Positions 7,678-15,189 are shown, numbered from the stretch's first letter. The stretch is 15,215 nucleotides of DNA from Spirochaetia bacterium UBA5368 (GCA_002407865.1 DHPI01000031.1:1-15215), one strand, 5' to 3'. A program made the numbers and translations. Notes: generated from the sequence alone by a model not told the origin.

Positions 7678-8139
7678 TCACCCGTCGCACTTTTTATGCG
7701 CATATCCGATTGAATCGCCAAGCGTTATCACGCCGTAACATCCCTGCTGTACGGCCCCCGGATTGAAGAGCAGCGGCGCGCCTTTCGACGCATACTGGCG
7801 ATGCGTGTGGCCGAAAAACACTGCGTCGCAGCCAAAGAAAGCCGCGTCGTCGAGCAAGCCGAAATAGTCGGTATGCGCATGCTGCACATCGCCATGCGTA
7901 ATCATCACCTTCGCACCGCCTATCGTGGCGAATTCACGGACTTCGATAGCGGAGCCCCGCATCCTGTCAACGTTACCCGAAACCCTGAGAACGGCGGCCC
8001 CGTCGGGCAGCGACACATGCAATAGATCGCCCACGCCGTCACCGCAGTGAATGATATAATCAAACGGCGCTTCTGAATCGATTATTGTCTGCAAACGCGC
8101 AGTATTGCCATGGGAATCAGATACAACCAGCAGTTTCAT
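7678..8139 (-). CDS. YfcE/MJ0936-type metallophosphoesterase
   Basis: A 153-aa single-domain calcineurin-like phosphoesterase. All metal-ligand motifs are present in order: DSH (D8, H10), CGD (D34), GNVD (N56), THG (H82) and GHTH (H111, H113), followed by NPGAV (126-130), a variant of the NPGS motif of this subfamily. Family members hydrolyse phosphodiesters in a two-metal site; the natural substrate is usually unknown. The start at 8139 is chosen because GGAGG (8145-8149 on the + strand, read in reverse) lies five bases upstream and the protein then begins MKLLVVSDSHG, as the family does. A longer frame reaching 8190 would add 17 unlikely residues. The gene is alone and converges on the HD-GYP gene, so a nucleotide-signalling role is possible but not shown. 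Confidence 0.88.
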   Translation of the reverse strand: MKLLVVSDSHGNTARLQTIIDSEAPFDYIIHCGDGVGDLLHVSLPDGAAVLRVSGNVDRMRGSAIEVREFATIGGAKVMITHGDVQHAHTDYFGLLDDAAFFGCDAVFFGHTHRQYASKGAPLLFNPGAVQQGCYGVITLGDSIGYAHKKCDG

Positions 8140-8281
8140 TAACCCCTCCACGCATAATGAAAACGCACATGGGAAGGCGGTCAATTCCATTTTTGTTGAA
8201 TATATAAATTTTTACTGACTCGCGCCGCAGCGGCATCATGGCGCCGGGCGCACGGCGCGTCTCGCACGACAGCATGGCCTT

Positions 8282-8488
8282 TTATTTTTTGCCGATTTTT
8301 TTCATTATTTCCCTTTCCGCGTTCAACCAGTCCGTGATCGAATCACCCGCCAGTCCTTTTTTATTTCGCTCCAGAAAAATCTCATATGCACGCTTTTCAA
8401 TGTCAGAGTGCGTTGTCGCCGGGCTGTTTTTTTTGTGCCGGATGCCCGTTTGTTCTTTATCTTTTTTTGTTCCGCGCAGTATCGCCAT
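8282..8488 (-). CDS. Small DUF2934-like protein
   Basis: A 68-aa, lysine/arginine-rich soluble protein. The segment from about residue 33 to 61, RAYEIFLERNKKGL followed by DSITDWLNAEREI, matches the DUF2934 pattern (RAYELWxxxGxPxGxxxxxWxxAExEL), a family of unknown function. The N-terminal half is basic and probably disordered. The ATG at 8488 is chosen over an upstream in-frame start at 8518 because GGAGG (8495-8499) sits six bases before it. A good sigma-70-type promoter lies upstream (8533-8560). It is transcribed divergently from ispD. The DUF assignment is from pattern memory. Confidence 0.7.
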   Translation of the reverse strand: MAILRGTKKDKEQTGIRHKKNSPATTHSDIEKRAYEIFLERNKKGLAGDSITDWLNAEREIMKKIGKK

Positions 8489-8532
8489 ATACCACCTCCC
8501 CGAGCAGTAAATCTGCACACGATTATATTGTG

Positions 8533-8560
8533 TTTATAAAGTGCTCACACACTATTTCAA
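8533..8560 (-). promoter_or_regulatory. Sigma-70-type promoter for the DUF2934-like gene
   Basis: On the - strand, TTGAAA (8555-8560) and TATAAA (8533-8538) are separated by 16 nt, each one base from consensus. Transcription would start near 8526, leaving a leader of about 38 nt to the ATG at 8488. A second TATAAT-like sequence overlaps nearby (8524-8529) without a matching -35. Confidence 0.6.
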
Positions 8561-8693
8561 AGTCAAAATAATCATGTGGATATGGCCGTATCTCAAACCA
8601 ATGGCCCATGCCGTGAAACAACGAATAAATTTCTTGCGTGATGACGCGCCAGCCGGCATTATAGCATAATCGCACATGGAGTATGGAACCCGC

Positions 8694-9401
8694 ATGAAAC
8701 AGGTATACGCAATTATCCTTGCCGGCGGCCGCGGCGCCCGCCTTGGAGCAGACACGCCAAAGCAATTTCTCGACCTGAACGGAATACCCGTCATCGCATG
8801 GTCGCTGCAAGCGTTCTCGGCCATAAAGGAAATTAACGGCATTGTCGTGGTAACACCCGACGACTGCCATACTCAGATGAACGCGATACTTTCCGAATAC
8901 GGCAGCGGCGCATCGCGTCTGGTGGTGACGGGCGGGGAGACACGTCAGCAATCGTCATATAACGCGCTGCGATGCATGGCTTTCGACGATGAGGACATCC
9001 TCCTTTTTCACGACGCCGCCCGTCCATTCATCACGCGCGAAACGATTCTGCGGTGCATCGCGGAGACCGAACTGCACGGCGCCGCCGCCGTCTATGTCCA
9101 CGCCGTCGATACCGTCACAGAAGGTGATAATGGATTCGTGACGGCGATTCCCCCGAGAGAAAAGCTGTATTATGCGCAAACGCCGCAATGCTTCAGATAC
9201 CGGATAATCCGCGACGCCCACGAAACAGCGCTCTCCCGCGGCATAACCGCGTCGACGGACGATGTCGCGCTTGTGAAAAATGCCGGATATGCGATTAAGA
9301 TTGTGGAAGGCGACGGCATCAACATGAAGATTACAACATCATTTGATTACGAACTTGCCGGGTATATCGCCGAACGGCATTTCATCAACCGTTCCCGATA
9401 A
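8694..9401 (+). CDS. ispD: 2-C-methyl-D-erythritol 4-phosphate cytidylyltransferase
   Basis: IspD couples MEP to CTP to form CDP-methylerythritol, the third step of the non-mevalonate isoprenoid pathway. From the ATG at 8694 the protein is 235 aa, typical for single-domain IspD. Signature blocks: AGGRGARLGADTPKQF (10-25, CTP-binding loop), GGETRQQSSYNAL (80-92), HDAARPF (106-112), AQTPQCF (161-167), STDDVAL (187-193) and GDGINMKIT (207-215). GGAA at 8685-8688, five bases upstream, favours 8694 over the in-frame ATG at 8676. ispF, its frequent partner, is not adjacent. The nearest known confusion is the related ribitol-phosphate cytidylyltransferase TarI, but no teichoic-acid gene is nearby. 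Confidence 0.93.
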   Translation: MKQVYAIILAGGRGARLGADTPKQFLDLNGIPVIAWSLQAFSAIKEINGIVVVTPDDCHTQMNAILSEYGSGASRLVVTGGETRQQSSYNALRCMAFDDEDILLFHDAARPFITRETILRCIAETELHGAAAVYVHAVDTVTEGDNGFVTAIPPREKLYYAQTPQCFRYRIIRDAHETALSRGITASTDDVALVKNAGYAIKIVEGDGINMKITTSFDYELAGYIAERHFINRSR

Positions 9402-9407
9402 ACGGTT
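9387..9407. terminator. Bidirectional stem-loop over the ispD and mgtC stop codons
   Basis: AACCGTT (9387-9393) pairs with AACGGTT (9401-9407) over a 7-nt loop. It contains the ispD TAA (9399-9401) and reaches into the convergent mgtC stop (9406-9408). The stem is short and lacks a strict T run on either side, so termination may be modest. Confidence 0.5.
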
Positions 9408-10101
9408 AATCGATACGAATGGTCTTTATTTTTCCAAGCGTTTTTATTTTTTCGAAAAGCCGCCGCGTGCTGAAGTGCTCTTCCATGCGGCAGTTTATAA
9501 CAACTTCCGTCGTACCATTCTCGATCTGATCCGTAATGGAAATGTGCTTTATATCGATGTCATGTTCCTTTATTGTGCCGATGACTGTTTCCGCAGATAT
9601 CACCGCTGAATCGAAAACAACCGTAAGTATGCGAAGATCGCGGTGCTCGAACAGCCTGTTTTCGAGCCTGTCGAACACCTGCAATATTACAACCAGGAGC
9701 GCAGTCGCGGCAAATCCCAGAAAGTAAAAACCCGCGCCGAACGCGAGGCCGATCGCCGACATTGTCCAGATCGAGGCGGCGGTGGTAAGCCCCTTTACAT
9801 TGAAGCCGTATTTGAAGATAGCGCCCGCACCGAGGAAACCGATGCCGCTTATCACCTGCGCCGAGAGCCTGCCCGGATCGGCGCCAGGGCTTTCTTTCAT
9901 GAACACGGGCGGTATGTAGATTGATATCAGCATCACCAGGCACGCCCCGAGGGACAGCACCATGTGCGTACGCAGCCCCGCCGGCTGGTAGTGCTGCTCG
10001 CGTTCGTAACCGACAAGAAATCCCGCAATCATGGCGCCGCACAGGCGTGCCAGCACCGTAAGCGGCGAAAAAATATCCAGGCCCGTAATGCTGTCAATCA
10101 C
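9406..10101 (-). CDS. MgtC/SapB family inner-membrane protein
   Basis: A 231-aa protein with the full MgtC layout: about five hydrophobic membrane segments between residues 14 and 143, then a soluble ACT-like C-terminal domain (about 157-231). Conserved family motifs are GYEREQ (31-36), GLRTH (42-46), GIGFLGAGAI (86-95) and VKGLTTAASIW (102-112). MgtC proteins help cells cope with low Mg2+ and in some bacteria modulate the F-type ATP synthase. The presence of the C-terminal domain resembles the longer, MgtC-proper type. The start is a GTG at 10101, overlapping the end of argH by 8 bp (GTGATTGA). A GGGGG stretch at 10111-10115 lies nine bases upstream. The overlap suggests translational coupling with argH. 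Confidence 0.88.
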   Translation of the reverse strand: MIDSITGLDIFSPLTVLARLCGAMIAGFLVGYEREQHYQPAGLRTHMVLSLGACLVMLISIYIPPVFMKESPGADPGRLSAQVISGIGFLGAGAIFKYGFNVKGLTTAASIWTMSAIGLAFGAGFYFLGFAATALLVVILQVFDRLENRLFEHRDLRILTVVFDSAVISAETVIGTIKEHDIDIKHISITDQIENGTTEVVINCRMEEHFSTRRLFEKIKTLGKIKTIRID

Positions 10102-11527
10102 CTGAAATATCCCCCGCTATTTTTTTCAGGGCGGCAATCTGCGCAAGGACTTCCTTTTTCGACGTACTTCCCCGCGATAGCTTCCGCTCCGGCGAGGTTT
10201 CCGGATTGAGGATCTCGCGTATATCATCATCGAAAGTGCCGCTGAATCCGCGAAGCGTCCCGATCGGCAGTTCAAAAAAATCGACACCCTGCGTTTCGCA
10301 GTGGCGCACTATCGACCCCACTATCTCATGGGCCTTTCTGAACGGAACGCCCTTCGCGGCAAGATAATCGGCAAGGTCTGTCGCAGTAGAATAATTTCTG
10401 TAAAGCGCAGCTTTCATCACGTCACCATTCACCGTCACGGTGCCAAGCATTTCAAGCATGCCCTCAAGCGCAAGCTTCACGGTGTCAACCGAATCGAACA
10501 GCGGCTCCTTGTCTTCCTGCAAATCGCGGTTGTATGTCAGCGGGAGTCCCTTGAGCGTGGCAAGAAGCGATATCAGGTTGCCGTACAGCCTGCCGCATTT
10601 CCCCCGCACCAGCTCCGCAATGTCAGGGTTGCGTTTCTGCGGCATGATTGACGAACCGGTGGTAACCCTGTCGGAAAGCCGTATGTAATTGAATTCAGCG
10701 CTCGACCAGAGCACCAACTCCTCGCAGAAGCGCGACAGGTGCATGCCGAGAATGGCCGCAAAATTCAAAAAATCCACCGCGAAATCACGGTCGCTTACGC
10801 TATCCATCGAATTCATGGTAATGCCGTCAAAGCCGAGCTCGCCGCTGACGAAGTCGCGGTCGGTTGGATAATTCACGCCAGCGAGGGCCCCGGCGCCCAG
10901 CGGCGAAAGGCCGCACGATTCCACGGCAAAGCGCAACCGCCTGGCGTCCCGTGAAAGCGCCCACGCATGCGCCAGCATGTGATGGGAAAACCGCACCGGC
11001 TGCGCAACCTGCATGTGCGTATATCCCGGCATTACGACATTGATATGCAATTCCGCAATGTCAGCAAGCATTCCGATGAGCCTGGAAAGCAACACGCCGA
11101 CTTCGGCGGCTTCATCGCGTATATAGAGACGCAGGTCGAGCGCTATCTGGTCGTTGCGCGACCGCGCCGTGTGCAGCTTCCGCCCCGCGTCGCCGATGCG
11201 CTCCGTAAGCCGCGCCTCGATGTTCATATGGATGTCTTCAAGCGACGGCGAAAACTCGAACGTCCCGTTGTCAATTTCTTTCTGTATTTCTTTCAGGCCG
11301 CCGCATATCGCGGCCAGCTCGTCATCGGTAAGCAATCCGATTTTTCTCAACATTCTGGCGTGGGCCATCGAGCCGCGAATATCCTGCCGATAGAGCCTCG
11401 AATCGAAATGAATCGATGCCGAGATTTTTTCCGTTACATCCGAGGACGATTCAGCGAAACGCCCGCCCCAAAGCTTCTTTTTACTGGTAGAATTTTTTTT
11501 CGGTGTATCCATTGCCGCCACATGCAT
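10094..11527 (-). CDS. argH: Argininosuccinate lyase
   Basis: ArgH splits argininosuccinate into arginine and fumarate, the final step of arginine synthesis. It belongs to the fumarase/aspartase superfamily and works as a cytoplasmic tetramer. The 477-aa frame shows KLWGGRF (18-24), EDIHMNIE (97-104), HTARSRNDQ (119-127), GYTHMQVAQP (168-177, with the family's histidine H171) and the signature GSSIMPQKRNPD (291-302), which carries the catalytic serine. Two in-frame ATGs compete: 11527 and 11512, the latter giving 472 aa and an N-terminus nearer the family norm. Neither has a clear ribosome site, whereas an out-of-frame ATG at 11549 does. An eight-A run (11493-11500 on this strand) lies near the start. 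It is separated from argDFG and follows a flagellar-linked gene by 59 bp. Confidence 0.95.
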   Translation of the reverse strand: MHVAAMDTPKKNSTSKKKLWGGRFAESSSDVTEKISASIHFDSRLYRQDIRGSMAHARMLRKIGLLTDDELAAICGGLKEIQKEIDNGTFEFSPSLEDIHMNIEARLTERIGDAGRKLHTARSRNDQIALDLRLYIRDEAAEVGVLLSRLIGMLADIAELHINVVMPGYTHMQVAQPVRFSHHMLAHAWALSRDARRLRFAVESCGLSPLGAGALAGVNYPTDRDFVSGELGFDGITMNSMDSVSDRDFAVDFLNFAAILGMHLSRFCEELVLWSSAEFNYIRLSDRVTTGSSIMPQKRNPDIAELVRGKCGRLYGNLISLLATLKGLPLTYNRDLQEDKEPLFDSVDTVKLALEGMLEMLGTVTVNGDVMKAALYRNYSTATDLADYLAAKGVPFRKAHEIVGSIVRHCETQGVDFFELPIGTLRGFSGTFDDDIREILNPETSPERKLSRGSTSKKEVLAQIAALKKIAGDISGD

Positions 11528-11549
11528 AATTGAAGGCGACGATTGTCAT
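11481..11549 (-). CDS. Possible 22-aa leader ORF overlapping the argH start
   Basis: On the - strand GGAGG (11555-11559) sits five bases before an ATG at 11549. That ATG opens a 22-codon frame beginning MTIVAFNYACGGNG, which runs across both argH ATGs in another frame and stops at 11481-11483. A hairpin, GGCGATGA with TCGTCGCC (11535-11553, one mismatch), includes the leader ATG. It has no arginine codons, so it is not a classic amino-acid attenuator. It could couple or restrict argH translation, or be accidental. Confidence 0.35.
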   Translation of the reverse strand: MTIVAFNYACGGNGYTEKKFYQ

Positions 11550-11586
11550 CGCCGCCTCCGTAGTATAGATGATAGTGTTCATTTGA

Positions 11587-12588
11587 TTATTCGGCATTGA
11601 TTGCATCAATCAATTTATTAATATACGATTCCAGATTTTCCAGTTCTGGCATTATTTCATACTCAAGCGCGTCGGACAGGCTTATGATGTCGTTATTTTC
11701 GAACGCCGCAAGGACGTGGTTCAGCAACTCCATGATCTCGGCGTTTTTTTGTTCAAGTGAAACATCGCCGATGATTACGCTGGAAAGGTCGATCTGAAAC
11801 ACGGGCGCCACCTGATGGCACACTCGCGTATAGCGATATATAAAATCCAGAAAAATCTCCAGTTTTTCAGAGCCGATCGAATCCCTCCCGGACTGGTACT
11901 CTGCTGCCGCGTCGGCAACAGCGCCCGCCTTGGCCGGCAGTTCCGCACGCAATTCTTCAAGCATGTGAAGCAGCACATCCGGCGACTCGACGCTCTTGAT
12001 CACGAGGTTCTTTACATCATCGCTCATATGCAGCAACCTGAGCACGTCGCGGCACGCCGCAAGAAGGCCCCCGGCCTCCATGAATAACGAGCCACGCACG
12101 TCCGGTCCCGCATCGTCGATAGCGCGTTTCAATCCGGAAAGACGCCGCACGAAATCCCCGACCGTGCCATCCCTGTAACGGACGCCGTCGAAATCAGCGC
12201 AAAGCAGTGAAAATATTTTGGACAGCGCCTCAATCAGCCACTCGATACCGCGGGCTATTGAGTGCGCATGTTCCGCCGGCACATCATCATCCGGCGCGAC
12301 ACCGTCGAGAAATCTTACAACCCTGTCGCAATACGCCATCCCTTCCTCAAGCGCTGCTATCACCACGTCCGCCTTCGACTGGACAATGCAATTAATCACA
12401 CGTACGCCGCCGAGGTCCAACTCGGGCGGCGAATCCACCTGATACGTGTTGTTATCAATGTTCGCCTCAACAAAAATGAGATCACGCTCACCCGCCCATC
12501 GCAATACCGCATGTATTATATCGCTCACGCTTTTTTCGTTTTCAAGCTCAAAGCTTATCGGACGGCTGTTAATCTGTATATCAACCAT
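11587..12588 (-). CDS. Hypothetical protein downstream of fliD, 333 aa
   Basis: I do not recognise a family. The protein is acidic and soluble, with no signal peptide or membrane segment. Residues 1-70 alternate strand, helix and strands (VDIQINSRPISFEL, a helix around 20-33, LIFVEANI, RVINCIVQ) in a way that recalls a small ubiquitin-like beta-grasp fold. Residues 75-333 look almost entirely helical, ending in a conserved-looking segment around 298-326 (DIISLSDALEYEIMPEL). AAGGAG (12593-12598) lies four bases before the ATG, a strong ribosome site. It follows fliD by 76 bp and is probably cotranscribed, which suggests a flagellar or FliD-related role (for example a chaperone in the position fliT occupies in enterics). 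That role is inference from position only. Confidence 0.8.
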   Translation of the reverse strand: MVDIQINSRPISFELENEKSVSDIIHAVLRWAGERDLIFVEANIDNNTYQVDSPPELDLGGVRVINCIVQSKADVVIAALEEGMAYCDRVVRFLDGVAPDDDVPAEHAHSIARGIEWLIEALSKIFSLLCADFDGVRYRDGTVGDFVRRLSGLKRAIDDAGPDVRGSLFMEAGGLLAACRDVLRLLHMSDDVKNLVIKSVESPDVLLHMLEELRAELPAKAGAVADAAAEYQSGRDSIGSEKLEIFLDFIYRYTRVCHQVAPVFQIDLSSVIIGDVSLEQKNAEIMELLNHVLAAFENNDIISLSDALEYEIMPELENLESYINKLIDAINAE

Positions 12589-12664
12589 AACGCTCCTTCA
12601 TCAAACATCGTATCCACAGTAACAACGATGGATTGTATTTACGGCGTGGCCGCGCGATCTCCGG

Positions 12665-14692
12665 TTACTTGCCAGAATCGCCTTCCGCCCCCTTCATCTG
12701 GTTTTTCATCCAATCGCCCTGGCTTTTCGCTCCGGAGATTGACTGTTCCATTGTCGCGAATTTCTTGCGGAGCTTTTCCTCATACCGTTTCAGGTGCTCC
12801 TGCTGGCGCTCAATCCGATCGTTCGCGCTTTTAATATTATTGTCTTCCAGATCGATTTTACTCGCGATAACGTTCTTGCCGGACCCGATATACGGCCTCA
12901 GCACCATTTCCACCCGGTACGCCATACCGTTGTCAATCCGGTTATCGCCATCAGTGTCCGAACCAAAGAACTCCTCTACCGCATCCGGATTTTCCTTTAA
13001 GGTTGTGACAAGTACGCCCTCGTCGATCACCAGCTTGCCTTCGCGAATTGTCTCCCACGCCGCATTGACAGCCCCGGTGGATACACCCATTTGCGATATT
13101 ACCTTAATCGGTTTTTCGGAACGTGACGGATACGCGCCGCCTATCGTCGATTTCAACGAATTTTCCAACCGCAATATCGTCATGTCACCGAGGAACAGGC
13201 CGTTTTTATACTTGTTCTTCTGGTATTCGCCGGCTTTCGAGCTTTTTTCCGACTTGGTAATTTCCCTTTCGTATTCAAGGTACTTGTTATAGGCGTCAAC
13301 AAACGCCCTGATTTTCTGTAACGACTTTTCAATGTCAGGTTCAATTTTAATGTTCACGGGACGATTTGACGTACTGCGAAGGTTCAACGTGACGCCCTTC
13401 AGCACATCGCTGATCCCGTCGTTTTTATCACGCACTATCTCTATGCCATCAACCTTGAGGCGCGCATCGTTCGGTTTCGCAATTTCGTTTTTCGGCTCAA
13501 GCAGTCCCGTACCCTCTATGGGCGTAAACATAGAGGCGTCAGAAAACACGGCCGATCCCGTATTACAGTAAAATATCACCCTGTTGATCTTTTTTCCCTC
13601 GAAATCCCTGCCTATCGGGATTTCCATCTTTCCCTTGAATTTCTTATCAATGGGGTATATCTTTTCGTATCGTGCGTCTTTTTCGGATGATACGACACCG
13701 ACTCCGAGCACATCCACAACAACCTGTTTTTTTTCTTTCTTTTCGATCGGGCGTATCCGCGACACGTTGTAGCTGTTCAGATCTATCCCCTTGATGACCG
13801 TTTTTTCTTCGGGGCCGATTTCAAGCCTGTACGGAAGGGCCTCTTCTTCTTTTTCCGCTTCGGGCTCGCTGTATTCCACTTTGAATTCGAATATGGTCGT
13901 TTTTTTTATGCTCACTTCAAGAGGCGTCACATATTCACGCCAGAGCATGCCCTTGATCTTTGCCCATTTTCCGTCCTTGTCAACCTCGATAGCCCCCACG
14001 GGTTCAACGTCGGGTTTTGAAGGATTTGCGACAAAATATTTTGAATCGAACACCAGCGACATTGTCTCCTTTTCCTGCCCCTTCTCACCCTTGATAAGGC
14101 CGGCAGCGTACAGCAGGTCCCTGTCTCCGGATATTTTTATCTCCCCCTTTTTTCCCGGGACCTTCGATTCAATGCTGACAAGATACTGGTTTTCGACAGT
14201 ATTTACATATGATGTTGTTACGATATCTGAAGCGGCATCATTTATCTGATCCTGCAGGGATTTAAGGCTGCCCCCCCTGAAGCGAACCTGCCGGGACAGA
14301 CCGTTCACCTCGAGCTTGAATTTTCCCGCTTCTATTTTCTGGTCTGATTTCAACGCATCAGTGGAGATCCTGTGTGTCGACGCGATATCGAGCACCTCGA
14401 TTTTACGCACGCCGTTTTCAGCGAACTTGTTCGCTGTCGCCTCAACCACGTCAGGATCGGAGGATATTGATTTTTTGTCGGCATAACTTGCCCTGAAACC
14501 ATAGAGATCCTTCGCCGTGTCATTCACGGCGGCAAGCTGCTGTTTTAAAATCCCCAGAGCTTCCTTGCGTTTGTTGAAGGTGAACTTTTCTTCTTCCCAT
14601 TGCCGGATGGGCTGCGCTTCAACCTCTACAAGTTTGCGGATTATATCATCAGTATTCAGGCCGGAGGCCATTCCTCCGAAAGTGACAGGCAT
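12665..14692 (-). CDS. fliD: Flagellar filament-capping protein (hook-associated protein 2)
   Basis: FliD forms the cap at the growing filament tip and folds in flagellin subunits; in spirochaetes the filament is periplasmic. From the ATG at 14692 it has 675 aa. The N-terminal FliD domain starts FGGMASGLNTDDIIRKLVEVE and runs to about 105. The FliD C-terminal domain spans about 408-665. The long Lys/Glu-rich middle makes it much larger than the enteric protein, as in spirochaete homologues. Residues 579-589, DTDGDNRIDNG, form a DxDGDxxxD loop of the calcium-binding thrombospondin-3/dockerin type. The C-terminus is a coiled coil (about 610-645). GGAAGGGG (14699-14706), six bases upstream, fixes the ATG; a TTG at 14698 lies too close to it. 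A sigma-28-type promoter precedes the gene at 14780-14807. Confidence 0.95.
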   Translation of the reverse strand: MPVTFGGMASGLNTDDIIRKLVEVEAQPIRQWEEEKFTFNKRKEALGILKQQLAAVNDTAKDLYGFRASYADKKSISSDPDVVEATANKFAENGVRKIEVLDIASTHRISTDALKSDQKIEAGKFKLEVNGLSRQVRFRGGSLKSLQDQINDAASDIVTTSYVNTVENQYLVSIESKVPGKKGEIKISGDRDLLYAAGLIKGEKGQEKETMSLVFDSKYFVANPSKPDVEPVGAIEVDKDGKWAKIKGMLWREYVTPLEVSIKKTTIFEFKVEYSEPEAEKEEEALPYRLEIGPEEKTVIKGIDLNSYNVSRIRPIEKKEKKQVVVDVLGVGVVSSEKDARYEKIYPIDKKFKGKMEIPIGRDFEGKKINRVIFYCNTGSAVFSDASMFTPIEGTGLLEPKNEIAKPNDARLKVDGIEIVRDKNDGISDVLKGVTLNLRSTSNRPVNIKIEPDIEKSLQKIRAFVDAYNKYLEYEREITKSEKSSKAGEYQKNKYKNGLFLGDMTILRLENSLKSTIGGAYPSRSEKPIKVISQMGVSTGAVNAAWETIREGKLVIDEGVLVTTLKENPDAVEEFFGSDTDGDNRIDNGMAYRVEMVLRPYIGSGKNVIASKIDLEDNNIKSANDRIERQQEHLKRYEEKLRKKFATMEQSISGAKSQGDWMKNQMKGAEGDSGK

Positions 14693-14698
14693 ACACAA

Positions 14699-14706
14699 CC
14701 CCTTCC
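14699..14706 (-). promoter_or_regulatory. fliD ribosome binding site
   Basis: GGAAGGGG on the - strand lies six bases before ATG 14692. The in-frame TTG at 14698 abuts this site and cannot be the start, so the FliD N-terminus is MPVTFGGMASG. Confidence 0.8.
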
Positions 14707-14779
14707 GCTCGGATTCAGCGTATTATCCGCGCACGTATGCAACCGTCGCGGCATACACACAATATAGTTCATCAATTGA

Positions 14780-14807
14780 TTATCGGCAATAATTGACGAA
14801 TACATTA
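14780..14807 (-). promoter_or_regulatory. Sigma-28 (FliA)-type promoter for fliD
   Basis: On the - strand GCCGATAA (14780-14787) matches the sigma-28 -10 consensus in all eight bases. TAATGTAT (14800-14807) matches six of eight bases of the -35 consensus TAAAGTTT. The gap between them is 12 nt against the usual 11. It lies in the flaG-fliD intergenic region, in the right orientation, and would give a leader of roughly 78 nt. Function is inferred from the match and the position in front of a late flagellar gene. Confidence 0.6.
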
Positions 14808-14838
14808 CGTGCCCGCACTCCGCCCGAACACCGTCGAT

Positions 14839-15189
14839 CTATCGAGATTCGTCGATAAACGTGCCGAGAAGGTCGTGGATGTGCTCCAGCAGGCGTATCA
14901 TTTCCCTGGCCGGAATTTCACGTATTACCTCGTTTGTATCCGCGTTTTCCACCTTCATTATCACACGGTTCGTCTTCTCGTGAACTGAAAAGCTTACACG
15001 CTTATGAACTGATTTCGCGGCCGAATTCAGCGTATCGACGATATCGTTAATATTCTCGCGCGATAAATTCTCCGCGCCGGCATACAAATTCGCGTCCCCG
15101 CGTTTTTGATCGGATTGTTCATTGGGCGGCGACACGCGTGAATGCGAATAATTATCAATCGTAGTATTTACGACTTTATAAATATTCAT
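14839..15189 (-). CDS. flaG: FlaG family flagellar protein
   Basis: A 116-aa protein with the FlaG domain in its C-terminal half. FSVHEKTNRVIMKVENAD (67-84) and EVIREIPAREMIRLLEHI (87-104) fit the FlaG pattern of a short beta hairpin followed by a helix. The N-terminal 45 residues are polar and probably disordered. FlaG affects filament length or assembly in several bacteria, but its exact role is unclear. It commonly sits next to fliD, as here. The start at 15189 is chosen over 15210 because AAGGAGGTG (15194-15202 on the opposite strand) lies four bases upstream, a near-perfect anti-16S match and the strongest ribosome site in the window. Any promoter lies mostly beyond the window edge. Confidence 0.9.
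   Translation of the reverse strand: MNIYKVVNTTIDNYSHSRVSPPNEQSDQKRGDANLYAGAENLSRENINDIVDTLNSAAKSVHKRVSFSVHEKTNRVIMKVENADTNEVIREIPAREMIRLLEHIHDLLGTFIDESR

Noticed and set aside
8523..8951. 142-codon - strand frame over the ispD promoter region and start
   Set aside because: It overlaps conserved ispD coding and a convincing promoter on the same strand, and its protein resembles nothing.
10967..11533. 188-codon + strand frame opposite argH
   Set aside because: Antisense to argH; no recognisable motif and no ribosome site.
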